Source: Schistocephalus solidus (taxonomy: Eukaryota > Platyhelminthes > Cestoda > Diphyllobothriidea > Diphyllobothriidae). From it: DNA of 64,000 nucleotides. Shown here piece by piece: positions 33,050 through 44,453 of the stretch (positions are counted from its first letter, which is position 1; each line of letters opens with the position of its first letter). A program made the position numbers and the translations under genes. The stretch lies in NCBI GenBank assembly GCA_017591395.1, contig WEDG01005028.1, positions 62,001 through 126,000 of the forward strand, in the 5' to 3' direction. The notes under the pieces were generated by a model that saw only the letters and a list, made by a program, of their open reading frames with translations, ran no database searches and was not told where the DNA came from.

Positions 33050-33420
33050 TGTCAACTGAACTACAGACACTCATGTACTTCGGAAATTTCAGACATAAGA
33101 ACGAAGAAGACGTATGTGTTACTGTATTACTAATAAGATTTAGGATAAGGAAATATTTTACTATCATCTTACTTACTTATGGATGTAAAGCTTAAGACAG
33201 TATAGTGCCACGTAAACTGATGTTAAATCATGGCTTACGAACGCTTCCAGTTACGAACGGCGTTCAGAGCGTGTGGCGGACTGCTTCCGCGATCAGCGCT
33301 GCCACTGCTGACTCATCGCCTGCCAAGCCTTGCCTACTCGGGCATGACAACCTCTGCTCATGCGCGTTAGTAGATCGCAGACTTGCGACGCCATGACGCC
33401 GCTCGCTAGTTCTCTCTTTG
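33050..33420. repeat. dispersed repeat, ACTTACGAAC family, copy 2
   Basis: Same-orientation homologue of 3680-3945, here lying between the RNase H and integrase remnants of gypsy element 2, as if inserted there. Landmarks are CCTGTCAACT, GAACGAAGAAGACG, TATGGATGTAA, GGCTTACGAACG and AGTTACGAACGG. Confidence 0.5.
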
Positions 33421-33689
33421 CAGCCGTACACACTTCGTAGCTCGGCGAGCAGTAATAACGGCGGACACCATTGGCGATAGAACTGGCCCGGAGAAGCCAC
33501 TTACGGCAAATACTTACAGAGCCCTTGTACGCTCCTCTACTCAGTAAAAACTTGCCCTAACTAATCTGCCTTCCCTGACTTCTGACTTGGGAGACCTTCG
33601 TGTTGCTGACCTCACGACTTCGACAAGCGTAACTCATGCGTACATTGAGTAAACTCTCATATTTTCCCATTCAGCTCAGGTAATCGTCA

Positions 33690-34690
33690 TTTTGACCGAT
33701 CATGGAATGAGGTGGCTGACGCACTGGCCAGTTCCTCCACGATTTATCTCCAACTCTCTCTGGGGATTGACTTCATTGGAATATCTGCCGAACAACGTCA
33801 GTTCCGATGGTGTGTTCGGACCCCAAATCTTGGACTTATCTCTGACTGCTAGTGAAGGTACTATTATCTGTGACGTATCCACCACCTACCTTCTATTTGC
33901 GCCGCTATCTCTCCGGTGTCAGGCCTTCTTTTCCTGCGCCACTGATTCATTGGGCCTGTGGGGCAAACTGACCTCGTAGTTTGCACTGAAGCGTGTCTCG
34001 GCTGTCAGTTGAGTAAGGTCCAGCGACACTCCTAGGCCCCCAGCGGCATATCCCCCAGCTCCGGTGCAATATTTGGCGACGTCCAGCTGGATATTTTAGG
34101 CCCCTGTCCTGTATTCAACGGATGTTTTTAACGTCTCACATGTGTGATGGTAGCGTGCCATTCCTCTGTCCCATTCCGGGGTTCCACTGCTGATCAATGT
34201 TTTTCTCATTCATTTGGTTCGCATCTTTGATTCACTACCTACCATAACGAATGACCGCGGTGCCCAATTCGAATCTCAACTCCTCCGGTATCTCCCTACA
34301 GTCTACCACCCGGCTGCCAACGGCTTTCACCAACAGCTGCATACCTCCCTAACGCATCACGGAGGATCCAGAAAACTGGTTATATTGGGCTCCCACTCGA
34401 CCCCAAAGTGCGTTCTCGACTGTTCCGCCGCTGAACTAGTGTGCGTACGAGGACCCAACCAAACGCCAACACAATTTCTGCCAAGCTATGTCGACAATCC
34501 CCCTGGCTTCGTCAAAAGTCAACGGGCTCCGAGTCTTATCTCGTGAAAGGCATGAATACATGTTCACACGTCTTTCTCAGAGGTGATTGGTTTAGTCAGC
34601 CATTGAAACCATCCAGCGACGACCCTTTCAGGGAAGTTTCTCGATGAACAAAGCCGTTCCACTTCCTAGGCGGAATTGACGAGGAAGACG
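33690..34690 (+). pseudogene. gypsy 2 integrase remnant
   Basis: Several frameshifts and stops. The second catalytic Asp block (TNDRGAQFES, about 34247-34280) survives better than in element 1. The Glu position (normally NGxxERFHRQL) reads NGFHQQLH after a small deletion, so the Glu is lost. The C-terminal block (SDDPFREVSR, then VRTDRFKTAV) is visible to about 34715. Confidence 0.65.
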
Positions 34691-35683
34691 TGAGGACAGA
34701 CCGATTTAAGACTGCAGTCTCGGATACCCCCTACTGAGCATGGTGGTCCTAGACCCTGCACTCCCCGCGTTCTTTTGTGTCTGCTACCGCCAACTGCAAC
34801 TGATTCATCCTCCAACTCCCCCCGACAGTTTGAACGTCGTAGTTCGACAATGTCCACCGTATGCTCCACGGAAGGGTGGTGCAGGGACAGTGACTTGCGC
34901 GTGAATTAGTTTTCAGTAATAGTAGCCTTGCGCTGCAGCTACCGCACTATCTCCTCCTCACCCACCTGAACCCGGTGTCATGACAGAGTCAAGAAGACCG
35001 GAGGCGGAGGAGGGTGCATGGTGGCTGGCGCGGCCGGAGCCACCCCTGGGTGTATCACCACACCTGGCTCGGATCCCACGGAGTGGGAACGCCATAAAAG
35101 CCACATTAAGAAGGAGCCATTGCAGCCTGACTCTCAGTCCGCCAGTCAGCCACTCCACCCAAAAAAAACACATTGGGCTGACCACGCGGTCCGAGTTATC
35201 CGGTCAGTTGGCAACCTTCCAAGGCACGGCTTTTAGCGCACCGTGATATTTTCAAGCGCGTCAGATTGTTTATAGTGAGGAAAATACACTGACCTGCCGA
35301 CCTCACTCTCCCCACAATCAGACCACCGTCTGAGCCAGTCAATTGTCTGAGGTGGAAGTGGGCGCATTGGCTGACGGGTCCGCGTACCCTGTCTTCGCGC
35401 GCCACAAAATGACCTAGCCCCCATTACGCACACACCAGGATTCACTAAATCAGGGGATATGGAGAAGCCATAGCCGTCCGACTCCCAGTCCACTGGTCAG
35501 CCAATCGATACACAGCACATACACTGGGCCGATGGCGTGGTCTGGTGTAAGCGTCAGATTGGCTGCCTTCCAAGCCACGGTTTCTAGGAAACCGCGATAT
35601 TCTCAGGTATGGGATGGGGGTGAGAGTGTTGTCTATGTATTGGTGTAGGTAGTGTGCGCTGATGTGGCTTAGCCTCCGGTGGT

Positions 35684-36144
35684 TTACCAAAGGTTTTCAT
35701 GGATGCGCATGTGACCGAATAGGCCCATGCGATGAGTGAATGCGTGAGGACAGTGAGGGCAGAGGAGGCGGCGATCTCTACTGTGTGTTGGAGCTCCAGG
35801 CACTGGTTCACCAGTCTCTGTACGATGGATTCGCAAGTGACCGACCAGGCCGATGCGTAAGGTTACTGTGCGGTCGCAATGAGGATAGTTTAGGAGAGAG
35901 TCCCCATCGCTGATTGTAGTAGTGTTGGTGGCGGTGGTGATGGTAGCACGTGCAGAAGTTGACGTATAATTTTGAATTCTTGGTGCATTGCGTCCGAAAA
36001 TATCCAACCAGGCTGATTCGCGCGTGGCAGATGCGTTGACAGCGCGGGCATGTTGCCAGGGCCTGGGCATCGACAATGTTGGTTCGGGACGCTGGTGACT
36101 TTCGTGCCGCTCTTTTGGCCTTGGCGGCGGCGATCCGGTTGGCC
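35684..36144 (-). pseudogene. C-terminal zinc-finger region of RTE LINE, copy 2
   Basis: Three fingers can be seen: CPRCQRICHARISLVGYFRT, YPHCDRTVTLRIGLVGHLRI (first Cys replaced by Tyr) and CPHCPHAFTHRMGLFGHMRI. The frame ends with HENLW and a stop near 35684. Copy 1 has about two more fingers of the same alternating type, so the array differs in length between copies. Confidence 0.75.
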
Positions 36145-38200
36145 TCATAGATTGCTGAAACCAGTCTTCGCAGATATTCTCCATGCCGTTCTATCCTGGA
36201 CAAGGTCCTCCCAGGTCGCCGGGTTGATTTGCAGTTGCGTCAGCGATTTCTTCAAAGTGTCCTTGTAGCGTCGTTTTTGACCTCCCTGTCGGCGATCACC
36301 CGTAGCGACATCTCCGTACAAAAGTCGCTTGGGTAGTCGCTCGTCGTCCATTCGTACTAGGTGGCCGCTCCATCGCAGTTGCACTTGCCTCAGCATGGTG
36401 CGAATGCTGAAGATTCCGGTCCGCTCCAGGACTTCCGTGTCCGGGATCCTGTCTTGCCATCTCAGCTTCAGTATTCTGCGGAGGCAGCTGAGATGAAAGT
36501 GATTCAGCATCTAGGCTTGGTTAGTGTAGACGGTCCGGGTGTGCGCTCCGTAAAGGAGTGTCGTCAAGACGACGGTCTTGTACATCTTCAGTTTGGTGTT
36601 CAGGTGAATACCGTGGCGATTCCACAAAGAGGCCTGTAGCCGGCCGAATGCCTGACTGGCTTTGGAGATCAGTTGGGCAACCTCGTCATCGATTCTCGTG
36701 GAACGTGACAGTGTGCTTCCTAGATAAGCGAAGGTTTCCACATTTTGAGTTGAGCACCGTTGACATTGACTCGGGGAGCATTTTATTCCGCACTAGGGTG
36801 GCGGCTGGTGTTAAGGGCGCAGTCGTCCGCGAAGATCGAGTCATAGACTGTAGTCGTAGACACGCGCGTTGAAGCCTGCATACGCCGACTGTTGAGAAGG
36901 TGCCCGGCAGTTCTGTAGGCGATGCGGATCCTAGGCTGCTCATCACGGTAGGCGTCCATCAGCATAGCCGAGAACATGAGAATGAACAGGGTGGGAGCCA
37001 ATTCGCAGCCCTGCTTCACTCCGTTGGTCACTGTGAATGCTTCGGATACCGTCCCATTGTCAGTGACGCGCGCCGTCATCCCGCCATGAAGCTGACGTAT
37101 CATTTGTGTGAACCGCTCAGGACAGCCGAATTTCTGCATCACTTTCCACAGTCCGTCGCGATTCACCGTGTCAAAGGCTTTCGTTAGATCCACGAAGGTA
37201 GTGTATAGGTGAGTTCGCATCTGGCATTTCTCTTGGAGCTGGCGGGCGGCAAAGATCATATCGGTTGTCCCGCGGGGTCGGCGGAAGCCACATTGGCTTT
37301 CCGGGAGCAGGCCCTGCTCTAGGTGGCCGTTCATACGATTGAGAAGGATACAGCCGAAGATCTTTCCGGCGATGTTCGAGCAACGAGATGCCTTTGTGAT
37401 TATCACAGAGTTGCCGGTTCCCCTCTCGTTTCTAGAGATGGACGATGGTCGCGTGTTTGAAGTCATGAGGAACTTGTCCTTGGCACCACATCTCCTGGAA
37501 GAGTGTTGTGAGTTCTGCCATCAGCCGGGGCCCACCGTGCTTGTAGACTTCCCGTGGGATTGCGTCAGATCTCGGTGCTTTACCGCTGGAAATCTGCTGT
37601 ACGGCCCGGATGGTTTCTGGTAGGGAAGGCAGCAGATCCAGGTTATTGTTCGTGTCCCTTTGTGGGAGCCGGTCAATGGCACCATCGGAGATGGCTGATG
37701 AGCAATTAAGGACACTTCTGAAGTGCTCGGCCCAGTGCTTCAGAATTTGCGATTTCTCTGTCAGCAGTGTTGTGCCGTCAGAGCTGAGCTGCGGTGCGGT
37801 CCCCTTGATACACGGGCCGTAGATGGCCTTGATGGATTTGAAAAAGTTTTTCATTTCATTGCGGTCCACATACCCCTGGATTTCCTCAGCCTTTCGGAGC
37901 ATCCAGGCATCCTGCATCTCCCGCAGCCGTTGTTGTAAGAGGCGCCGGCATCTGAAAAAGGCTGCTTTGGTGGCGTCAGTCCGAAGGTCCATGTAGGCTT
38001 TGTACAGTCCATTCTTCTCCGCGAGTAAGTTGCTGATGTCGGCGTCATTGGCATCAAACCAGGCCTTATGTTGACTGGCGCGCGCGTCCGAGGACTTCGA
38101 GGGCGGTGGACTGGATGATATTTTGCAGTTGACACCATCGTGTCTCCACGGTAAAATTATTATCTGGAGCATGCAGGTCCTCCAGTTTCTCGGTTATTTG
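36145..38200 (-). pseudogene. RTE LINE reverse transcriptase, copy 2
   Basis: The first frame runs 38172-37432 with the linker (VNCKISSSPP, KAYMDLRTDATKAAFFRCRR) and unbroken KNFFKSIKAIYG, which is interrupted in copy 1, then SGKAPRSDAIPREVYKHGG. A frameshift near 37450 passes to 37466-36783: ILLNRMNGHLEQGLLPESQC, TTFVDLTKAFDTVNRDGLWK, VTNGVKQGCELAPTLFILMF, and the catalytic SIFADDCALN. About 90 bp present in copy 1 after this block are deleted here. The thumb continues at 36741-36145 ([51 protein letters not shown]). Confidence 0.85.
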
Positions 38201-38289
38201 TTTGCAGAAATAAAAAAAGTGAGCAGGCAACTTTAACAAAAGAGTATTTAACTTACATGGCGGCAGCTTACCTTGGGGCCTTCGTCGGG

Positions 38290-39085
38290 GTTGCAGTCGG
38301 AGTCTCACCTGGGAGATGACGAGGCAGTGATCTGTTCAACAATCGGCATCGCCGATCGCTTTGGTTACAAGTTCGTCCTGTCGATATCACCTCTGGACGA
38401 GAACATAGTCCAGCAGATGCCAGCGCCGCGACCGAGGGTGCATCCACTTGACCTTCTCCCTCGTCGGAAGGCGGAAGAAGGTGTTGGTCAGCAAGAGACG
38501 GTGTTCCGCACACGTGCGCAGAAGAGGCCGTTATCGTTACATCTACCGAGATCGCGGGGACCCAGCACTCCCTGCCAGGCAGCGTGGTCAATCACGACGC
38601 GGGCATTGAAGTCACCAAGGGCAATTAACTTGTCCACCTTCGACACAGTCGCCATCAGGGCGTGCAGGTCATCGTAGAATTTGTCCTTCGCCGCATCAGA
38701 GCTCGTCATTGGGGGAGCGTAGGCGCTGATGATGGTGGCGAACTGGTCTCCCCGAAGAGGCAGGCGGAGGCTCATCAGACGATCATTGATACCGTGTGGC
38801 AGACAGGGCAGACGTCCCACGATGTCGTTCGGGATGGCAAAGGCAACACCAGCGTCGCATCGCTCTGCCTTTGGTTGGCCGCTCCAGAAGAAGCTGTAGC
38901 CGGCACCCACCTCCTCCAGCTAAATCTGCTCAGATAATCGGGGTCTCACTGAGAGCAGCAATGTCCACCTTGTAGCGCGCCAGTTCCCAAGCGACTAGCT
39001 CCGTCCTCCGTTCCGGCCGGTTGCTCCTAGTTTTGTCTAAAATGGAACGAACATTCCAGGCTGCTAGTGTGAGCAGACTCACCCA
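38290..39085 (-). pseudogene. RTE LINE endonuclease domain, copy 2
   Basis: The start block (SSLECSFHF in one frame, NVRSILD in the EN frame) lies near 39060. The main open part is 38910-38488: [48 protein letters not shown] and [20 protein letters not shown], in which the DFNAR catalytic block is intact. A TGA near 38930 precedes it. After [10 protein letters not shown] the frame shifts, and the terminal DHRL-type block is displaced (about 38320-38290). Confidence 0.8.
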
Positions 39086-39660
39086 AGCTGCCTGGAGGGT
39101 ATGGCGAGGGGGATTGGGACGGGGGTATTGTTGTTTGTTTGAGTTTTACGACGGCGTATTTTACGATCTGCGAGCCGTGGCCGGTTGCAGAAAACATGAT
39201 AGCCAGCATTTTTAGGGCACCTATTCTAGCTCCTTCCTCCGCGAGGAGGCAAGCAGTGCTGTCCCTAAATAGGGCTGCTCGGACATCCCAGACGGCTGCC
39301 GAACTCCACTATGGGTCACGGTTTCGTTTTAGTGGGAGAACGACCCGAGTTAGCCTGGGCCGCCTACGGGGTTGCTGTCGCCCCCCAAACGTAGGACTTT
39401 TTGAGAGGAGGAGGTGGGAAGTTCGGGAGTCAGACATACCGGGTGTGGAGGTACACACAACACCGGAGACCCTCACCTGGTTTAGCCTGCCGGTCGTGAC
39501 GGTTGCCCGGGGTGTGGTCACTGGGAATAACCCAACTTCGAGGAGCCACAGGTGAGAGTTGGGTACCAGTTAGAGGCGGTCACAAGAGCATTCACCACCT
39601 GTACGAGACAAATGGTGCTACCCCTAACTAGTACCCCTTACACCCCCACCCCTCAGGTAA

Positions 39661-41374
39661 TGAATGCCACATGCACCAATTGGAGAGCGTTTGAACCGGC
39701 TCGGAAATCCTTTTAAAGCAGCTATTACCAGTGTCTTACTCTAGGCGTGACTAGACGCAGTGAACACTAGCCCTGACTTCGCCAGTGGCCATTGCTGTCT
39801 GGGACAGCAACGGGGATATCTGTGTGCAATAAATTCCCTCCTCACAGGTGCCTTCCATCTTTTCCTACAGCCCGGTGATTTGGCCTGGTGATTTTATCGT
39901 TCAGATTATACTCACGGCTGAGCACTTCAAACCTGACTGCAACCGCTGCGTACGTGCAAGTGCTCGCGAGAGGCGCACCATTGAAACAGTCGCCGAACCA
40001 GTAGAAAGCTGTCGCAGACCAACGATGATGGTGCTACCAACGATACTAGACGTTCGAATCCGATTCAATAACAACTCGCAAAATACCGCAGTCCCATGAC
40101 GCCGCAGTGATTGGACGATTGCGGACTGCAAAAACGAGGTCCTCTTATAACTGATGTTTTGCAGTTTGATTCAAACTAGATTAAAACCTTCGGACATACG
40201 ATTGGCTGGTACTTCGACCCTCAAAGATATCTCATGAATAATGTGCAAGCATAATATTACGGTTCATACTACGGCATTCCGACTGGTCCCACTATTATGG
40301 CTAGGCAGTAGGAGATAAACTGTACTGCTCTATCGAATGGCAGAGTGGGCGAACCTCTCCTTGTCCAGGTACTCGTAGTTGGACATTCAACAGTCCTTAT
40401 CAGTAAAATGTGTCTGTCTGGTATTCTGAACCTGTGAGCAATTCCTGCATTTTCTTCCTCCCTCCGGCCACACGTGGGCCAGAGTGATCGCATGAAGTTG
40501 TGCATGCGTGAGGGGCAGCTTGTCAATTACTGGGGAGCATAAGTGCGACCAAAAATTGCATCTTCCCAATAAATCGGTACTTTACGTCTACTCCCCTAAA
40601 TCGGCGACCAACTAGAGCCCTAAAACATCCTCTCAAGGCACCGACGTCTGTTTTGCCTTTAAATTCAAAGGTAGAACCCTTGTGGACAATCGCATTGTGG
40701 TGTGCCCATTGCCACCGCTGACTAGAATGGTTGCGCATGGGCAGGCGATCAACTAATTTTTTGTCGATTTCAGGTCTCTCCATTGGATGCGTGCAAGAAA
40801 TCACGAATGGTGCCCGACTCCCATAACGCGTCTCGGGGTCCAATAAAAGTTCATCTCTAATTGTAGCACCCTATTGGCCATTAATTATCCTGCTTAAACG
40901 CGTAAACCACGATAATTCTACCGCTGCGAGCAATGCTGATCTCATTTGACCTATGCTTTGGAGAATGCGTATATAGAGCAGCAGACTTTCATGGCATTGG
41001 TCTAACTGCACGTTTCGACGGAACGTCAACGCCACCGGAGGTGATTTGGATTCGTAGCGTGAGAGGCCTCCTGATCCTCATAACGTATTCCAATGAACAC
41101 GGACCTCGTTGCCTACCTTGTGATTAGCAGCCTGAAGGTAATTTCCAACACGACAAAAACCCATGATTAAACACTAGTTTAACACTTGGCATTCTTTCTC
41201 GAGTTTTCTGCAGATTCTGAAGTGGATAATGAAATCGCGGTCCGCGATGACCTTCTACACAGGCAAGAGGATCGCTCAATCCAACGTAGGGTATGCCGAA
41301 AGGAAAACCCTGGACGGGACAATGCATTAATTTTCACAATTTTGTTCCCCTAAATATTAAAGTGCGATGCATTT
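39661..41374. other. gene-free stretch
   Basis: Mixed-composition DNA. Minus-strand open frames at 40269-40569 and 40523-40843 (Cys/His-containing, up to 106 codons) and 41124-41327 show no family I recognise. The last may overlap decayed Penelope-type sequence leading into 41375. Confidence 0.4.
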
Positions 41375-41653
41375 GGTCTCTTGAACCTGTTGAAGCAGAA
41401 ACTCCAGCAGCTGCAGAACACGCTTCGGGAAAACGTATACCCAGAGAGATTTATCCTTCGAAATATTAGGGAGCACACCGGAAATCCTACCGACATAACT
41501 GCAGAAAAGAAATACCTACCCATAAGACTGCCCTTCGTAGGGGATGAAACAAGCGAACTAGTAAGACGACGTCTGAGGAAAGCGATCATAAGCACTTTCC
41601 CGCGAGTATTCTTCAATAATTATCCCGGCCTACGTGTGGGAGGTAAAAACTGA
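41375..41653 (+). pseudogene. Penelope-like element fragment C
   Basis: A 90-codon frame matching the linker between RT and endonuclease in Penelope-like elements. It has LQNTLRENVYPERFILRNI (compare NGYPGKFINKY in element B) and PIRLPFVGDETSELVRRRLR (compare YLPFQGENVSNMIKRRL). The frame ends before the GIY-YIG core. Neither the RT catalytic block nor flanking inverted repeats were found. Confidence 0.6.
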
Positions 41654-42038
41654 CTCCCGTTGAAGGCCATATCGATGTGTATTTATTTGTTCGCTTGGTC
41701 CTCTTGAGCGGAATGCATTAGCTGTACACCGAGGCGCCTGGAAAAGAAGATGTGTAAATACATGCCTGCCTGGGTAAAGGTGAAACAATTGAGTTATTTT
41801 CTCGCCCATCTAGTCGATACTAATCACTGAGTCGATCCCAAAGAAGCCTTTCAATTTCTTAAACGCACATCAGTCAAGTTCGGTAAAGGCATACGCTAAC
41901 GGATGCTAGTAACAGCAGAGGCAGTGGCTATACGGTTAGCGAAAACACCGCTGAGCTGTCAGAAGAAGTTAACTCTAGGCTATCTCTCTCATCCGTGGCC
42001 AACGACGACTTCGGGTGGTGTTCACACGCCGTCTCCAC

Positions 42039-42097
42039 TGTTATGACCTGGCCTGGTACTTAAATGACGCACGAAGCGTATGTTTAATCAACGGTGC
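42039..42097 (-). repeat. 3' LTR stub of gypsy element 3
   Basis: About 59 bp matching the first bases (plus-strand sense) of the LTR at 44454-44850: TGTTATGACC, GGTACTTAAATGACGCACGA, AGCGTA. For the minus-strand element this is the very end of the 3' LTR; the rest of that LTR is missing. Confidence 0.75.
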
Positions 42098-42349
42098 GTG
42101 AGCAGCAGATCTGAACTCAGCATCGACTTCGTCTGGACAAAGGCCTTTTCAAAGTCGGAGGACCAGCACCAGGGAGCATCCTTCTGGAGCAGACGGTTGA
42201 GCGGGGCTCGTAAGTCATGCAGCGACGGTAGGATGGCGCTATAGTAGCTGATCAAGCCAAGGAACGAACGAAGTTGTAATAAATCCTTGCGTGCAGGCGT
42301 TCGTTGGATAGCACGAATATTTTCGGGATCTGAATGGCGACCAGTGGCG

Positions 42350-43289
42350 TCAAAGATGAATCCGAGATCCTGGATTGACTCTGAGGAAGAATTTGCACTT
42401 GTCAGACCTCAGGTGAAAGCCATATTCATGCACGCGTTCGAGTACTGCACACACTCGGTCTTGGAGGTCAGTATGGGAGTGACCCATGATGATAATATCG
42501 TCCAGGTACCCAGCCGTACCCGGAAAGTCGGAGAGCATTGCTTTCATCGTTTGCTGAAACAGAGCCGGGGTGGTCTTGACACCAAAGGGCAGCCTGGTGT
42601 AATGGAACAGACCGCGGTGAGTGTTTATCGTCAACAGCTCGTGCGATTCTGGAGCGACTTCGATCTGCAAGTACGAATCGGCCAGGTTTAACTTGGCAAA
42701 GCAAGTGCCACCATTCAGCAGGGTGAACAGGTCAGCAGGGCCCGGCAGTGGATAGCAGTTCGGCATCAGAGCGTCATTGAGACCAGTGGAAAAGCCAGCG
42801 CATATACGAATCGAGCCATTTGGCTTTTTAATCACAACGATTGGAGCAGCCCAGGCGGAGTAGGACACAGGTGTCAGAACTCCCAGTTCCTCCAGACGCT
42901 TTAGTTCAGCATAAACAAGACACAAGGCTGCATAGGGAACTGGTCTTTTCCGAAGGAAGACTGGTGGACGCAGGTGCAGCACGGCTTGAGTGTGTGCAAC
43001 GACCCAGACCGTCTTTGAACACTAAAGCGAACCGTTGGAGAATGTCCTTGGTGGGATCTGCGGGCACGACAGGAATTTGCACCTGACTGCAAACAACGCT
43101 GAGTGGCATATCGATCAAACCAAGTTGTTCAATCCAGTCGAGACCAAGATGGTTGAGATTGGACTTGGTGACGTAGCAGATCGCATTGATGGTTGTGTTA
43201 TGGAAAGACACAGAGCATTGCAGCTGCCCCATTAGCCGGACGAGACCACCACACACGCTTGTGGCGGACTGGGAAGTCTGCTGCATCAC
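42350..43289 (-). pseudogene. gypsy 3 reverse transcriptase
   Basis: Pre-RT region 43289-42906 ([35 protein letters not shown]). The RT core is at 42982-42350: [74 protein letters not shown], and the intact catalytic [10 protein letters not shown] at about 42490-42520. A frameshift lies between the two segments near 42940, and the frame fails after VNPGSRIHL, with thumb and connection remnants to about 42110. Confidence 0.8.
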
Positions 43290-43313
43290 GGGGCTGTCAA
43301 GTGACTGCCACAG

Positions 43314-43574
43314 TCACTCAGAGGTGATAGTGATGTCTGAAGCAGTGTCCAACTGTAGGCAGACTGCGTGACCATTGAGTAAAATATAAATAAACTTTCT
43401 GCGATCAGCCGCATTCAGCTGGAAAGTGGCCAACATACTCAGGGAATTGCCAACGGACTGAATTTTAAGCTTGCGTTTTGGACGGAAACGGCGCTTGGAG
43501 TTGGAAGTGAGGGGGGGGGCAGACTTGCTTTCAGCAGTTAATAGTGCTTGGCCGAACCCATCACAGTGCGCCAC
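43314..43574 (-). pseudogene. gypsy 3 aspartic protease
   Basis: Follows gag in the same frame after a single stop (43575-43577). The active-site region reads HAVCLQLDTASDITITSE, so the D-T-A triad with the catalytic Asp is intact. A basic stretch (KRRFRPKRKLK) precedes it. The stop between gag and protease may be a mutation or a programmed read-through site; the sequence does not say which. Confidence 0.7.
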
Positions 43575-44426
43575 CTAGTTACAGCTTTGGCGGAATGCGC
43601 AATCCCGATGGAAACGCCACGCGTCGCAGTGCCGACAAGGAGCTGGCGGTGATTTCGCATTGGGTGCTGGCTTGGGCTGCATTATGGGATATGGCTTGGT
43701 TGTTGCGACTGTGTGGACTGAGCAAGAAGTGGGAACACCTTGAATCATAGTGCAATTGTGTTTGAGGTTAATCAACGCTTGACACTCCGCAGCCAGCTCT
43801 TGAGGTGTGACTGTGCTGTTCTGTTGCACTTGGGACAGGAGATGTGTCCGGATGTCAGCATTCTTGGGGGACTGGAGGCCGCAGATAAATATGAGGCATT
43901 TGCACTGGTTTTCTGTGAGAGAACCGAGCTGAAAACGCCCACACTCGCGATTAATAATGTTCGCGTAGATGATGAAATCGTCGGATTCCCGTTTGCATAG
44001 TTGCAGGCACTGAAATCGAGTGTTGAACAGGGACGAATGTTCACCAAAAATCTGCGACAACGTCTTCAACGTGTCCGCAAATGTGATTTCTCGTGGATTC
44101 TTGAGAAGGATAAAGTTATCATAGCGTTCGTGCTCGGCAGGGCCCAGTTTGCACAGTAGGATTCGCACATTCCATGCATCGTCCTGGGCAGCCAGATCGA
44201 CAGAGAACGAGTCCTCGTATCGTTTGTACCAGGAATCAAAGGTGATATGGGCCTGCGGTTCATACACGAATTCCCTAATGCTGCCGGTAATGTGATCGAC
44301 GGATTGTGGACCACCAGCGGCGCTCGATTGGCTCATGAATGAGTGGGATAGCTTAACGGTGAGGGCCTCCATTAGCTTCAACTGCTGCTGCAACATTTGC
44401 TTCAAGACAGCGTACTCGTCAGCCAT
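43575..44426 (-). CDS. gypsy 3 gag (open frame)
   Basis: A 283-codon frame with an ATG 28 nt after the 5' LTR, starting MADEYAVLKQMLQQQLKLME. The N-terminus is a Gln-rich helical stretch. The middle (FDSWYKRYEDSFSVDL, LLCKLGPAEHERYDNFILLK, TLKTLSQIFGEHSSLFNTRF) matches the capsid region of gypsy elements of the C. elegans K02A2.6-like type. The C-terminus has a zinc-knuckle-like block (CRHCDAWRFHRDCAF). It is intact as a frame but belongs to a dead element. Confidence 0.75.
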   Translation of the reverse strand: MADEYAVLKQMLQQQLKLMEALTVKLSHSFMSQSSAAGGPQSVDHITGSIREFVYEPQAHITFDSWYKRYEDSFSVDLAAQDDAWNVRILLCKLGPAEHERYDNFILLKNPREITFADTLKTLSQIFGEHSSLFNTRFQCLQLCKRESDDFIIYANIINRECGRFQLGSLTENQCKCLIFICGLQSPKNADIRTHLLSQVQQNSTVTPQELAAECQALINLKHNCTMIQGVPTSCSVHTVATTKPYPIMQPKPAPNAKSPPAPCRHCDAWRFHRDCAFRQSCN

Positions 44427-44453
44427 CGTAAATGTGAAACTGCATCGCCCAAT

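Larger units (their letters stand above)
32892..34700 (+). mobile_element. Ty3/gypsy element 2, fragmentary
   Basis: A decayed relative of gypsy element 1. The RNase H segment at 32925-33030 reads YLTVKHLRHFLKGRNFTIFMDHRPLS when assembled, and the integrase region at 33690-34690 is scattered over frames: NEVADALASSSTIYLQLSL, TNDRGAQFESQLL, TVYHPAANGFHQQLHTSLT, CVLDCSAAELVC. About 600 bp between the two (33050-33660) is not gypsy sequence and includes the ACTTACGAAC repeat. Gag, protease, RT and both LTRs are missing. Confidence 0.7.
34840..39660 (-). mobile_element. RTE-type LINE with zinc-finger tail, copy 2
   Basis: Inverted relative to copy 1 and homologous from leader (39660) to tail (34840), including the two related tail modules (35590-35450 and 35240-35100 as read on minus) and the purine-rich unit. 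Coding order on minus: endonuclease, RT, zinc fingers. It is broken by frameshifts and a deletion after the RT catalytic block, and has fewer zinc fingers than copy 1. Divergence by eye is moderate (frequent single-base changes and small indels), which suggests separate insertions of one family rather than a recent duplication. Confidence 0.8.

Noticed and set aside
18628..39660. Recent 20-kb palindromic duplication
   Set aside because: The two LINE arms differ by many substitutions and indels, and the sequence between them is not mirrored.
40523..40843. 106-codon minus-strand frame with Cys/His
   Set aside because: Searched by eye for zinc-binding or integrase patterns; none convincing.
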